Shown here piece by piece: positions 34,073 to 42,618 of a stretch of DNA of 64,000 bases. Both the position numbers and the translations under genes were made by a program. Numbering within the stretch: position 1 is the first letter of the stretch; every line of letters begins with the position of its first letter. Origin of the DNA: Poriferisodalis sp965226645 (lineage in GTDB: Bacteria > Actinomycetota > Acidimicrobiia > Acidimicrobiales > Poriferisodalaceae); assembly GCA_965226645.1 (NCBI GenBank), contig CBDDDL010000001.1, positions 1 to 64,000 on the forward strand. The letters run 5' to 3'. Under the pieces are notes generated by a model. That model worked only from the letters and a program-made list of their open reading frames with translations, was not told where the DNA came from and searched no databases.

Positions 34073-34728
34073 GCGCGCGACACCTGCGAACCGGGCACCT
34101 GCGAGATCGGCTGCGACTGCGAACCGGGCACCTGCGACGTCAACGGGGACTGCGAACCGGGCACCTGCGAGATCGGCTGGGACTGCGAACCCCAGTCCTT
34201 GCCGCCGTCGTGGACTTCCTGCTTCCAGATCGGCACGGTCGCCTTGAGCGTGTCGATGCCGAAGCGGGCAGCGTCGAATGCCTCGCCCCGATGCGGCGCC
34301 GACACGGCCACCACTACCGAGCTCTCGGCGAGCTCCAGCGTCCCCACCCGGTGCAGCAGCGCGGCCTTCACCATCGTGGGCCACCGCCGCCGCATCTCGG
34401 CCACGATCTCGCCGAACCGCGGCACCACGTGCTCTTCGTAAGCCTCATAGGTGAGCTGAGTGACGCCCGTGCGGTGCTCCGCGTGGTTCCGCACCGTCCC
34501 CGAGAACAGCACGACGGCACCAGCACTCGGATCGGTCGCCCAGTCATAGATGGCCGCAATCGGCAATTCGTCAGCGGTCAGCTCCACCCAAGTGTCGCCG
34601 GCAACTGGCGTCCGGCTGCCAGCGAGCGGCCCTGGCACGTCCGCAGCCGCCTCAACCGCCGACGCTCCGGCCGCGCCCGGTACAACGCCACCCTCAGGTT
34701 CACCCGACTCGTGGCGCAGCGCGGTCAT
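34069..34728 (-). CDS. moaE: molybdopterin synthase catalytic subunit MoaE
   Basis: MoaE converts precursor Z to molybdopterin together with MoaD. Family motifs are GAVVLFSGTVRNHAEHRTG, LTYEAYEEHVVPRFGEI, LLHRVGTLELAESSVVVAVS, APHRGEAFDAARFGIDTLKA and VPIWKQEVHDGG, which carry the catalytic Lys and the conserved Arg residues. There is an N-terminal extension of about 45 residues and an unusual C-terminal tail of 11-residue SQSQPISQVPG repeats after the normal end. It is coupled by ATGA overlaps to the genes on both sides. No other moa gene is in the window. Confidence 0.9.
   Translation of the reverse strand: MTALRHESGEPEGGVVPGAAGASAVEAAADVPGPLAGSRTPVAGDTWVELTADELPIAAIYDWATDPSAGAVVLFSGTVRNHAEHRTGVTQLTYEAYEEHVVPRFGEIVAEMRRRWPTMVKAALLHRVGTLELAESSVVVAVSAPHRGEAFDAARFGIDTLKATVPIWKQEVHDGGKDWGSQSQPISQVPGSQSPLTSQVPGSQSQPISQVPGSQVSRA
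34083..34190. repeat. 33-bp tandem repeats in the moaE tail
   Basis: Units ACTGCGAACCGGGCACCTGC begin at 34116, 34149 and 34182, with a partial unit from 34083. They encode the extra C-terminal repeats of MoaE and continue up to its stop codon. Confidence 0.8.
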
Positions 34729-35702
34729 GAACGCAAAGCGTAGGAGCGCCGGAGCCAGGACACAGCAGCCCAGCCTCCAGCGACCATCGCAGCCCCGGCA
34801 CCGATCAGCGTGGCGTACTGCCGCTGCCCAGCATTGAGGTCATCCCACGGCATGCCAATGTCCGCTATGACGAACGCCTGCGCACTGCTGTACCGGGGTT
34901 CCCAGCCCGCAGATCGAAGCCGATCGTTGGCCACCACCCAGCTGTACCGGGTGTACGCAAGCAAGCCCTCCGGCGCCGTGTGCCCGACCCGGCGCGCCAC
35001 GTAGCGGTCCAGCCGCTTGGGCAGCGGCAGCGGGACACGGATCTTGGGTCGCGCCCCCAGCAGATCACGCAGCTCGCCGGGAGCCAACCAGCCGTCGGGC
35101 GCCACGTTGAACACGCCCGAGAGCCGTTGCTGCGTCGCCAGCACCACCGCCGCAGCCAGATCGTGCACGTGCAGGAACTGCACCGGCGGGTCGTCGCTGC
35201 CGGTGCGTATCGGCGCTGCAGCCAGCATCGCCTCGCCGATCGGCCCGCCGACCCCGCTCGACACAACCGGCGCCGGCCGCAGAATCGCCGCAGTCCGTTC
35301 GGCGCCGTCGGGCGCACCGGCATCACGCCACTCCAGCACCGTGCGTTCGGCGTCCGCGTGACGAACAGCGAAGGCCGCCTCCGAGTTGGGCCGCACCGGC
35401 ACGTCCTCCGAGATGGGCGTCGGGTGATTCGGCCACGCCCCATACACGCTGGCGCTCGACACCAGCGTCAGGTGCTGCACGCCGTCCGTCGCCGACAGCA
35501 GACGACGCAATCGCTCCGAGGACGTGTCGCGCGTCACCCGCAGATGCACCAGCACGCGCCTGCCGTCCAAGCCCCGCTGCTCGCGGTCAAGGTCAACAAC
35601 GTCGTCGAACGTGGCTTCCAGCCGCCTCAGCACATGTGCGCCGATCACGCCGCCCGCGCCCGAGACCGCGATTGCAGAATCCCCAATCCGTACACCGCTC
35701 AT
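34725..35702 (-). CDS. NAD-dependent epimerase/dehydratase family protein
   Basis: I chose ATG 35702 (MSGVRIGDSAIAVSG); the longer frame to 36347 is the antisense of the DUF2342 gene. The Rossmann motif is slightly unusual (SGAGGVIGAHVLRRL, for GxxGxxG). The SDR catalytic region reads HLTLVSSASVYGAWPNHP with the Ser and Tyr in place. The protein ends with a hydrophobic helix (YATLIGAGAAMVAGGWAAVSW), so it may be membrane-tethered. Substrate unknown, probably a nucleotide sugar. Coupled to moaE by a 4-base overlap. Confidence 0.75.
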   Translation of the reverse strand: MSGVRIGDSAIAVSGAGGVIGAHVLRRLEATFDDVVDLDREQRGLDGRRVLVHLRVTRDTSSERLRRLLSATDGVQHLTLVSSASVYGAWPNHPTPISEDVPVRPNSEAAFAVRHADAERTVLEWRDAGAPDGAERTAAILRPAPVVSSGVGGPIGEAMLAAAPIRTGSDDPPVQFLHVHDLAAAVVLATQQRLSGVFNVAPDGWLAPGELRDLLGARPKIRVPLPLPKRLDRYVARRVGHTAPEGLLAYTRYSWVVANDRLRSAGWEPRYSSAQAFVIADIGMPWDDLNAGQRQYATLIGAGAAMVAGGWAAVSWLRRSYALRS

Positions 35703-35748
35703 CTCTCTACGATGCCCCAGCCAGCGCCCCCAGCCGTACCATTTCGGC

Positions 35749-36951
35749 GTGGCCGACGAAGACGACGACACGAACCCCTTCTCGGGCATCCCATTCCTCG
35801 GCGACATCGCCTCAATCCTCGGCAGCGAAACCGAGACTCGCTGGGACGGCGCCCGCCAGACAGCCATGCATCTCGCGACCGGCGGCCGCTCCGAGCCCAA
35901 CGTGGACCCCGTCCAGCGGCACCGGCTCGGCGAGATCGTCCGGGTTGCCGAACTGCATGTCGCCAACGTCACCGGCCTCGATCCCACCACCGACGGCCGC
36001 CCCCCTCGCACCGACCCGGTCACCCGCTCCATTTGGGCCATCGACGCCGTCGACGCCATCCGCCCGCTGATGGACCGGCTCGCCGACCGGCTAGCGGCCG
36101 CCGCCTCCGAGGACACATCGACGCCCAGCTTCGACCCCTTCGAGGGCCTGCTGCGCATGCTCAGCCCCATGATGGTGTCGATGAGCGCCGGCATGATGGC
36201 CGGCCACCTCGCCACCAGGGCGCTCGGCAATTCGGATCTCGCCGTGCCCCGCTGGCACGACGTGATTCGCATCATCCCGTCCAACATCGCCGACTTCGCG
36301 CTCCAATGGAGCCTCGAGGTCGACGACGTCACGCTGTGGGTCGCCATCCGCGAGCACGCAATGCACTCGGTGCTGTCGGTCCCCGGGGTTCACGCCGAGC
36401 TCGACGGCTTGCTGCACGACTACGTCGACGGCTTCCATCGCAGCGTCCGCAGCCTCGACGAGCTGGCGTCGCTCGACGCGTTCGACATGACCTCACTCGA
36501 CCTGTCCACCCCCGAAACGACCGAACAGATGCACCAGCAGCTGCGACAGATCTTCGGCAATCCCGAACTGCTGCTGGGCGTGTCACGCGACGACGCACAG
36601 TCTGAGACCGTCGCCCGGCTCGAAACGCTGCTCAGCGTGCTGGTGGCCTACGTGGACGACGTCATTGAGCAGGCAGGAGCTCGGCTCATCGGCGGCTACG
36701 CGGCGTTGAGCGAAGCGCTCCGACGGCGTCAGGTCGCGGCGAAAGGCGAAGAATTCGCCGATCGACTGCTCGGCGTGCGCATCAGTCCCGACGCCCGCCA
36801 GAAGGGCCGAGCGTTCGTCGCCGGTGTGATCGAGCGTGCCGGCCGCGAGGCCCTTGCCCAGATGTGGGAGACGCAGAAAGCGCTGCCGACGCCCAATGAC
36901 ATGCTCGCGCCAGGCCTCTGGCTCGCCCGCGTCGACATCGAACAGCGCTGA
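35749..36951 (+). CDS. DUF2342 family protein (actinobacterial zinc-protease-like, F420-associated)
   Basis: The GTG at 35749 gives a 400-residue protein. It begins acidic, then NPFSGIPFLGDIASILGS, a mid-region of helices with GMMAGHLATRALGNSDLAVP and LPxW-type strands, and LWVAIREHAMHSVLSVPGVH where relatives have an HExxH-type zinc motif. Here the motif reads REHAMH, so the first His is replaced and metal binding is doubtful. The C-terminal helices (LRRRQVAAKGEEFADRLLGV, AGREALAQMWE) are typical of the family. The TIGR families link it to coenzyme F420 genomes. It is divergent from the epimerase gene (46 bases). Confidence 0.7.
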   Translation: MADEDDDTNPFSGIPFLGDIASILGSETETRWDGARQTAMHLATGGRSEPNVDPVQRHRLGEIVRVAELHVANVTGLDPTTDGRPPRTDPVTRSIWAIDAVDAIRPLMDRLADRLAAAASEDTSTPSFDPFEGLLRMLSPMMVSMSAGMMAGHLATRALGNSDLAVPRWHDVIRIIPSNIADFALQWSLEVDDVTLWVAIREHAMHSVLSVPGVHAELDGLLHDYVDGFHRSVRSLDELASLDAFDMTSLDLSTPETTEQMHQQLRQIFGNPELLLGVSRDDAQSETVARLETLLSVLVAYVDDVIEQAGARLIGGYAALSEALRRRQVAAKGEEFADRLLGVRISPDARQKGRAFVAGVIERAGREALAQMWETQKALPTPNDMLAPGLWLARVDIEQR

Positions 36952-36963
36952 TCAAACCGCTGA

Positions 36964-38526
36964 TCAAACCCCCGGATGGCGACGCCGCCGCGTCTTGACT
37001 CGCGTCTTCACCCGGGTAGCGATCACCTCGGAAGGCGTCCGGCGTCCCCGAGCCAGCGCCCACAGTCCCCCGGCGTACAGGAACACCGCTGCCGTCGCCG
37101 CCACAGCCAGCAACGTGACGCCGGCACGCAACGGCAGGATCCCGTTCGGAGCGATCACCGGCACTAGAGCGCCGATCACCCACATCAGCTGGAAGCGCGT
37201 CTCGAAGCGGGCGAACGAGCGGCCCTGATCCTCGGGCACCTCGTCTCGCTGCACGATCGCGTCGAAGCAGAGCTTCCCCATCGATGCCATGAACCCGATC
37301 ACCACCGCCAACCCGAGCACTGAGACTCGATCGCCAGCGGTCACCACAAAGAACGACACGGCTGCCGCAAGGCCCAGCGCGCCCACGAACAGCGCTTCCT
37401 CGCGCACACGGCGGCGCAACGGCGGCGCCAGCACCGCCCCCGCCAGCTGCCCGAGAGCGCTCGCTGTGAACATGAACCCGAACCACCACGGCGCGGCATC
37501 ATCGCCGCGGAGCCAGAACGCGATCAGGAACAGCGTGAAGCCGGTCATGGCCCGCACGACGCCCATCGCTGAGCCCGCCAGCAGCATCCCGCCGCGCCGC
37601 GCCCCGGGCTCGGCGGCACCGCCAGGATGGGCGGCACCACCCTGGCGACGGGCGGGAGGCTCGCCACCGCCCACTCCGGGATCGACGCCCTGGCGGTACG
37701 GGTCGCCGAAGCCGGGGCCGGACGGGTCGCGGAAGCCGGGGTCATAGGGATCGCGATAGCCCGCATCGCGATAGCCCGGGTCGCGATAACTCGGGTCGTA
37801 CGGATCGCGATAGCCGGGGTCGGGCGGATCCTCCAGCGGACGGTCGTAGGACGAATCCCACGGTCGACCCATCTCGGCCTGCCACTCGACGCCTCGTTGC
37901 GGCGGATCGGTGCCGCGCCGATAGCTTCCCGGCCGTTCCTTCTCCCGACGCGGCAGTCGCGGCGGCCGGATCACCTGGCGCGGCAAGCGGGCAGCCGGGA
38001 ACGTCATCAGCACGAACACCACCGACGCCAACACCAGCACCCAGCGCGACGAGATGAGGCTCAGCAGCAAACCCGGTCCCGCAGCGATCGCACCCCCGAG
38101 TCCGCTCAGCAGCATCAGCTTGGAATTGGCCTCCACCAAGTCGGACTGTTCGCGCACCAGTCCCGGCACCACCGCGCTCTTCGCGACGTGATACGTCTTG
38201 CCCGCCACCAGCGCGCCGAACGCCTCGGGAAACAGCAGCAGCGAGCTGAGATGGCGAACCATCAGCAGCGCCATCACCGCCCGGGCCACGCCGGCGCCGA
38301 TGATCATGCCGCGCCGCCCGCCGCGGCTGCGGTCCACGAGCGGCCCGATCAGCGGCCCGACCAGCGCAAACGGCGCCATAGTCACGATCAGGTACAACGC
38401 CACTTTGGGGCGCGCCGCCGCTGGGTCAAGGTTGAAGAACAGCGATCCAGCCAGCGCGATCGCGATCAGCGCATCCCCAGCTGCAGAGAGCAGATGCGTG
38501 CGGGCCAGCCAGGTAAACGGCTGCAT
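36964..38526 (-). CDS. major facilitator superfamily transporter with a repeat-rich loop
   Basis: I chose ATG 38526 (MQPFTWLARTHLLSA), preceded by GGTGAG. Twelve-helix MFS plan: the first six helices include APFALVGPLIGPLVDRSRGG, the helix 2-3 loop typical of MFS-type efflux proteins. A long cytoplasmic loop follows with DPGYRDPYDPSYRDPGYRDA-type repeats, then six more helices (FTLFLIAFWLRGDDAAPWWF onward). It ends with a basic tail (VKTRVKTRRRRHPGV). The substrate cannot be inferred. Confidence 0.7.
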   Translation of the reverse strand: MQPFTWLARTHLLSAAGDALIAIALAGSLFFNLDPAAARPKVALYLIVTMAPFALVGPLIGPLVDRSRGGRRGMIIGAGVARAVMALLMVRHLSSLLLFPEAFGALVAGKTYHVAKSAVVPGLVREQSDLVEANSKLMLLSGLGGAIAAGPGLLLSLISSRWVLVLASVVFVLMTFPAARLPRQVIRPPRLPRREKERPGSYRRGTDPPQRGVEWQAEMGRPWDSSYDRPLEDPPDPGYRDPYDPSYRDPGYRDAGYRDPYDPGFRDPSGPGFGDPYRQGVDPGVGGGEPPARRQGGAAHPGGAAEPGARRGGMLLAGSAMGVVRAMTGFTLFLIAFWLRGDDAAPWWFGFMFTASALGQLAGAVLAPPLRRRVREEALFVGALGLAAAVSFFVVTAGDRVSVLGLAVVIGFMASMGKLCFDAIVQRDEVPEDQGRSFARFETRFQLMWVIGALVPVIAPNGILPLRAGVTLLAVAATAAVFLYAGGLWALARGRRTPSEVIATRVKTRVKTRRRRHPGV

Positions 38527-38620
38527 CAGCTCACCATCAACTCGGTCTGCACGCACACTAGAGAACCACGCCCCGGCAACGGAGCACGGTGATGGCCGCT
38601 GCACCGCAGAACGAGCGCGA

Positions 38621-39337
38621 TCAGGCGTCCTCGGTTCGGGATGCAGTCCGTTCGTACCGGTAGCCCAAACCCCGGATGGTGGTGATGCGCTGCGGAATGG
38701 ACGGGTCGTCCTCGATCTTGGCCCGCAGCCGCTTCACATGCACATCGATCGTCTTGGTGTCGCCGATGTAGCTGTAGCCCCACACGTTCGCCATGAGGCT
38801 GTCGCGAGTGACGACGCGGCCTGCGTTGGAGAGCAGGTAGGCGAGCAGATCGAATTCCTTGAGCGCCAGCGTGACCAGCTCGCCGCGCACACGCAGCTCG
38901 TGCCGGTCGATGTCGAGCGACACATCGCCTTCGGACAGGCTGGAGACGTCGCTGTCGGGTTCGACCGGCTGGCCCGACGTCCGTCGCAGCACGGCTCGAA
39001 TGCGGGCCACCAGCTCGCGCAGCCGGTACGGCTTGGAGACGTAGTCGTCGGCACCCACCTCCAAGCCCACGACGGCGTCGATTTCTTCGCCGCGGGCCGT
39101 CACCATGATGAGCGGCACACGTGATGTCTTGCGGATCTCCCGGCAGACGTCCAGCCCGGACATGCCCGGCAGCATGACGTCGAGCAGCACCAAGTCGGGC
39201 TCGGATTCGTTGATCTCGGCAAGCGCTGCGCGCCCATCGGCCGCCGTGCGCACCTCGAAGCCCTCGCGGCGCAGGCCGACCTTCAGTGCCTCAATGAACG
39301 ACGGCTCGTCATCCACGACCAGCACCGATGTCGTCAT
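38621..39337 (-). CDS. regX3: OmpR/PhoB-type response regulator, RegX3-like
   Basis: The receiver domain has the acidic pair VVDDE, phospho-acceptor Asp 53 (LLDVMLPGMSG), Thr 80 and Lys 102 (VSKPYRLREL). The C-terminal winged helix has the OmpR pattern (LALKEFDLLAYLLSNAGRVV, KTIDVHVKRLRAKIEDDP, ITTIRGLGYRYE). It is coupled to the histidine kinase by an ATGA overlap and lies next to phoU-pst, so it should activate phosphate-starvation genes through the PHO box at 45801. Confidence 0.9.
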   Translation of the reverse strand: MTTSVLVVDDEPSFIEALKVGLRREGFEVRTAADGRAALAEINESEPDLVLLDVMLPGMSGLDVCREIRKTSRVPLIMVTARGEEIDAVVGLEVGADDYVSKPYRLRELVARIRAVLRRTSGQPVEPDSDVSSLSEGDVSLDIDRHELRVRGELVTLALKEFDLLAYLLSNAGRVVTRDSLMANVWGYSYIGDTKTIDVHVKRLRAKIEDDPSIPQRITTIRGLGYRYERTASRTEDA

Positions 39338-40896
39338 TGGCGTACCTGCGCTATCGAAGGGGGTTGCATGTCGCTGTCGGGCGTCGGACTGTCGGGCATC
39401 GAGCTGCCCGGCATCGGCCCGTCCGGCATCGGACCATCCGGATTCGAGCCCTCCGGCATCGGGCCGCCCGGAGGTGGCGTCTCGGGTTGCGCGGTGTGCG
39501 ATTCGGACCCGTCGGTTCGAGGCGCATCGCCAGAAGCGACCTCGGTCGGCACCGGGAACCTCAACGTGAACGTCGTTCCCAAGCCCTCGCTGGTTTGCAG
39601 GATCACCTCGCCGCCATGGTTCGCAACCACATGGCGCACGATGCTGAGCCCGAGCCCGGTGCCCCCGGTGGCGCGAGCCCTCGCCTTGTCCACCCGGTAG
39701 AAGCGCTCGAACACCCGCTCGGTCTCGTCGGCAGGAATGCCGATGCCTTCATCCGCCACCACGATGTCGACCCACTTCTCGACAGCAGTGCCAGGTTCGG
39801 ACGGCGAGTTCAACGAATCAGCAACAGGAATACGCGTCGCCGGAACATCCTCGCCGATCAGCCACGCTGGCGGCTCGACATCGATGCCGCCGGTAATGCT
39901 CAATCGCACTTGCGAACCGGAATCGCTGTACTTGATTGCGTTGTCGACGAGGTTGCCGACAGCCCGCAGCAGCTGGCCGTGGTCGGCGTGCAGCGTGATG
40001 GGATCGTCGGTGTTGTCTTCGGCGGACGGCCGCACCAGCTCGACATCGTGCTTGCGGGCGTGCTCGGAGTACCGGTGCGCCACCTCGCACAGCATCGGCA
40101 CCAGGGGCACCGGCTCCCGCCGCATCGAACCTTCCAGCTCGACCCGGCTCAGCTCGAGCAGGTCGTCGATGATCTGCCCCACCCGATCGGCTTCGATGCC
40201 GATGCGGTCGATGAGCCGGATACGCACGCTCTGGTCGTCCTCTTCGGCCAGCGTCTCGGCCAGCAGGGAAATCGCGCCCACCGGCGTGCGGAGCTCGTGG
40301 CTGAGATTGGCGACGAAGTCGCGCCGCACATCGTCGATCCGCACTCCCTCGGTGCGGTCCGCGATGACCGCCACAGCACCCAGCGCGTGCTGCTCGCCCG
40401 ACACCGGATGGGCACTCACCTCAATCACACGCGGAGGCGGGCCGGTCAGCTTGACCGTGCGTGTGCGGCTGTGCCCAGCGCGCGCGGCCTCCAGCAGCTG
40501 CGTCACCGCCACGCCGACCAGCGCCATGGCGTGACGCGCCGCCAGCATCTCGTCGGCCAGCGCGTTCGAGGCGCACACCGTGCCGTCCTCGTCGACGAGC
40601 ACCACGCCAACCGCGAGCTCGTTCATGGCCAGCTGCCAGCGCGCCCGGTCGCGGTCGGCCAGATGCGCCGCCATGGCCGCCGTAGTGGCCACGGACTCGA
40701 GATAGCCGATCCAATCCTCCATGCCGCGGTCGCCCTGGATCACGTCTTGGCTCGCGTCTTGGCCCACACTGCCGAGCCGGTGCGCGATCCGCCCCAGTCG
40801 CTCGGCAGTCGCCTTGCGCGCCCGCAGATGCATCACCGCAACCACGACGATGGCGACAGCCAGCGCGGACGCCACCGCAGCGAGCGCAGCGATCAC
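39334..40896 (-). CDS. senX3: SenX3/PhoR-type sensor histidine kinase
   Basis: The GTG start at 40896 overlaps the phoU stop. It has an N-terminal membrane helix, a PAS-like domain (LAVGVVLVDEDGTVCASNA), and a HisKA domain with phospho-His 200 (ANLSHELRTPVGAISLL). The HATPase domain follows: N box VGNLVDNAIKYSD, G1 VADEGIGIPADE, F box RVFERFYRVDKAR and G2 GGTGLGLSIVRHV. A Pro/Asp-rich tail with GPMPDGPMPG repeats follows the kinase. Only one membrane helix is seen, as in SenX3-like kinases that sense through PhoU and Pst. Confidence 0.9.
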   Translation of the reverse strand: MIAALAAVASALAVAIVVVAVMHLRARKATAERLGRIAHRLGSVGQDASQDVIQGDRGMEDWIGYLESVATTAAMAAHLADRDRARWQLAMNELAVGVVLVDEDGTVCASNALADEMLAARHAMALVGVAVTQLLEAARAGHSRTRTVKLTGPPPRVIEVSAHPVSGEQHALGAVAVIADRTEGVRIDDVRRDFVANLSHELRTPVGAISLLAETLAEEDDQSVRIRLIDRIGIEADRVGQIIDDLLELSRVELEGSMRREPVPLVPMLCEVAHRYSEHARKHDVELVRPSAEDNTDDPITLHADHGQLLRAVGNLVDNAIKYSDSGSQVRLSITGGIDVEPPAWLIGEDVPATRIPVADSLNSPSEPGTAVEKWVDIVVADEGIGIPADETERVFERFYRVDKARARATGGTGLGLSIVRHVVANHGGEVILQTSEGLGTTFTLRFPVPTEVASGDAPRTDGSESHTAQPETPPPGGPMPEGSNPDGPMPDGPMPGSSMPDSPTPDSDMQPPSIAQVRQ

Positions 40897-41603
40897 AGAC
40901 TTTCGTCCTGCTCCCGTCGGGCACGCGCCCGGTTGGCGCCCAGGTGCTCGGGCATCTGGCCAGTCACCAAGAACTCGACCCGCTGGGCGATATTCACTGC
41001 ATGGTCGCCGATGCGCTCGTAGAAGCGGCCCACAACGGCGAGCTGCACGGCCTGCTGGATCGTGATCTTCCCATTGTTGCGAGAGTCGAACACCGCATCG
41101 AGGTACTCGTTGTGCAAGTCGTCGAGCACGTCATCGACATCGCCGATCACCGCGGCCAAGCCGGCGTCACGGTCGGCATAGGCATCCATAGTCATCGCAG
41201 TGAGCCGCACCGCCTGCTGGCGCATCCGGTCGATGAGGCCGCGCACCTGAGGCTCCAGCTCGACCCCGTGAATCCGGCTGATGGCCTTGGCGATGTTGGT
41301 CACCAAGTCGCCGCTGCGTTCGATCTCGGAGATCATCCGCAGGTCGGTGAGGATGGTGCGCAGGTCAACCGCCACCGGCTGCTGGAGTGCCAGCAGTTCC
41401 ACGCACTTCTCCTCGGCTTCAAGGCTGAGCAGGTCCATCTCATCGTCGGCGGCGATGATCTGGTCGGCGCTGGCGATGTCGCCGGTCAGCAGCGCAACGG
41501 TGACCGCCGAGATGCCCTCAACCACCATGCCGCCCATCTGGACGAGGTCAGCGCGGATTTGGTCCATCAGCTGATGGAACTCGGTTCGGACTTCTTCGGT
41601 CAT
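40893..41603 (-). CDS. phoU: PhoU phosphate-signalling regulator
   Basis: ATG 41603 (MTEEVRTEFHQLMDQI) fits the family; residues upstream do not. There are two PhoU helical repeats, each with the E/DxxxD metal-cluster motif (MISEIERSGDLVTNIAKAI; VGRFYERIGDHAVNIAQRV). It links Pst activity to the kinase and keeps it off under phosphate-replete conditions. It is followed by senX3 with a 4-base overlap and preceded by pstB. Confidence 0.95.
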   Translation of the reverse strand: MTEEVRTEFHQLMDQIRADLVQMGGMVVEGISAVTVALLTGDIASADQIIAADDEMDLLSLEAEEKCVELLALQQPVAVDLRTILTDLRMISEIERSGDLVTNIAKAISRIHGVELEPQVRGLIDRMRQQAVRLTAMTMDAYADRDAGLAAVIGDVDDVLDDLHNEYLDAVFDSRNNGKITIQQAVQLAVVGRFYERIGDHAVNIAQRVEFLVTGQMPEHLGANRARARREQDESL

Positions 41604-41634
41604 GGTGAAGTGCCGGCGACGAGGCCAGGCATCG

Positions 41635-42618
41635 CTAGCCCACGCGGCCGGTGATGTATGCCTCGGTGCGCTTGTCGTCAGGGTTGGTGAAGATATGACT
41701 GGTGGGTGCGACCTCAACGAGCTCGCCGGTGCGTGTCCCGCGTTCGTTGAGCTGAACTGAGAAGAACGCCGTCATGTCGCTGATGCGAGCAGCCTGCTGC
41801 ATGTTGTGCGTCACGATGACAATGGTGTAGTCGGTCTTGAGCTCAGCGATGAGTTCTTCGATGCGCCCAGTGGCGATCGGGTCGAGCGCCGAGCAGGGCT
41901 CGTCCATCAGCACCACATCAGGTTCGACTGCGATCGCCCGCGCGATGCACAGCCGCTGCTGCTGGCCGCCGGACAGCCCGTAGGCCGGCGACTTGAGGCG
42001 ATCCTTCACCTCTTCCCACAGCGCCGCACGGGTGAGCGACCCCTCGATGATGTCATCGAGCGCCGATTTGCGAACGCCGGCGAGCCGCGGCCCAAAGGCG
42101 ACGTTGTCGTAGATCGACTTGGGGAACGGGTTCGGCTTCTGGAACACCATGCCGATGCGGCGCCGGACTTCCACCGGATCGATCTCGGCCTGGTACAGGT
42201 CGACGCCGTGGTAATTGACGGTGCCCTCGACTCGGGCGCCCTCGATGAGGTCGTTCATGCGGTTGAAGCACCGCAGGAAGGTGGTCTTGCCGCAGCCGGA
42301 CGGGCCGATGAGCGCCGTCACCTCGTGCTCGGCCACATCAAGCGTCACGTCCCGCAGCGCCTGGAAGTCGTCGTAGTACACGTCAACGCTCGAGCACTCG
42401 AACACATTGTTCACCTGGGCGCGTGTTCCGGTTGACGCTGCGGTGGCGACCGCGCTCACGTCGATGCGCGCCGGGCTTGAAGGCGCTTGCCCACGCCCCC
42501 GCTCTTCGGCCACACGCTCTTCGGTCATCACTGCCTTCTCGGGAGTCACAGGCTTCTCGGGAGTCACAGGGCGACCATCTGTCGGAATCGGAGCCCCATT
42601 GCTGTTCGAACTCACCAT
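41635..42618 (-). CDS. pstB: phosphate ABC transporter ATP-binding protein PstB
   Basis: Walker A GPSGCGKTTFLRCFNRMND, Q-loop region VFQKPNPFPKSIYDNVAFG, signature LSGGQQQRLCIARAIA, Walker B VVLMDEPCSALDP and H-loop IVIVTHNMQQAAR are all present. An N-terminal extension of about 70 residues has a duplicated PVTPEK element and is not part of the fold; a shorter start is possible. It overlaps pstA by 7 bases. Confidence 0.95.
   Translation of the reverse strand: MVSSNSNGAPIPTDGRPVTPEKPVTPEKAVMTEERVAEERGRGQAPSSPARIDVSAVATAASTGTRAQVNNVFECSSVDVYYDDFQALRDVTLDVAEHEVTALIGPSGCGKTTFLRCFNRMNDLIEGARVEGTVNYHGVDLYQAEIDPVEVRRRIGMVFQKPNPFPKSIYDNVAFGPRLAGVRKSALDDIIEGSLTRAALWEEVKDRLKSPAYGLSGGQQQRLCIARAIAVEPDVVLMDEPCSALDPIATGRIEELIAELKTDYTIVIVTHNMQQAARISDMTAFFSVQLNERGTRTGELVEVAPTSHIFTNPDDKRTEAYITGRVG

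Noticed and set aside
32633..34441. Long plus-strand ORF opposite the Arg-rich repeat protein
   Set aside because: It is kept open by the 15-bp repeat (ITTFK/FDTAT units) and has no start signal or plausible composition elsewhere.
35703..36347. N-terminal extension of the epimerase gene
   Set aside because: It is antisense to the DUF2342 gene, Ser/Arg-rich, and the Rossmann fold begins at 35702.
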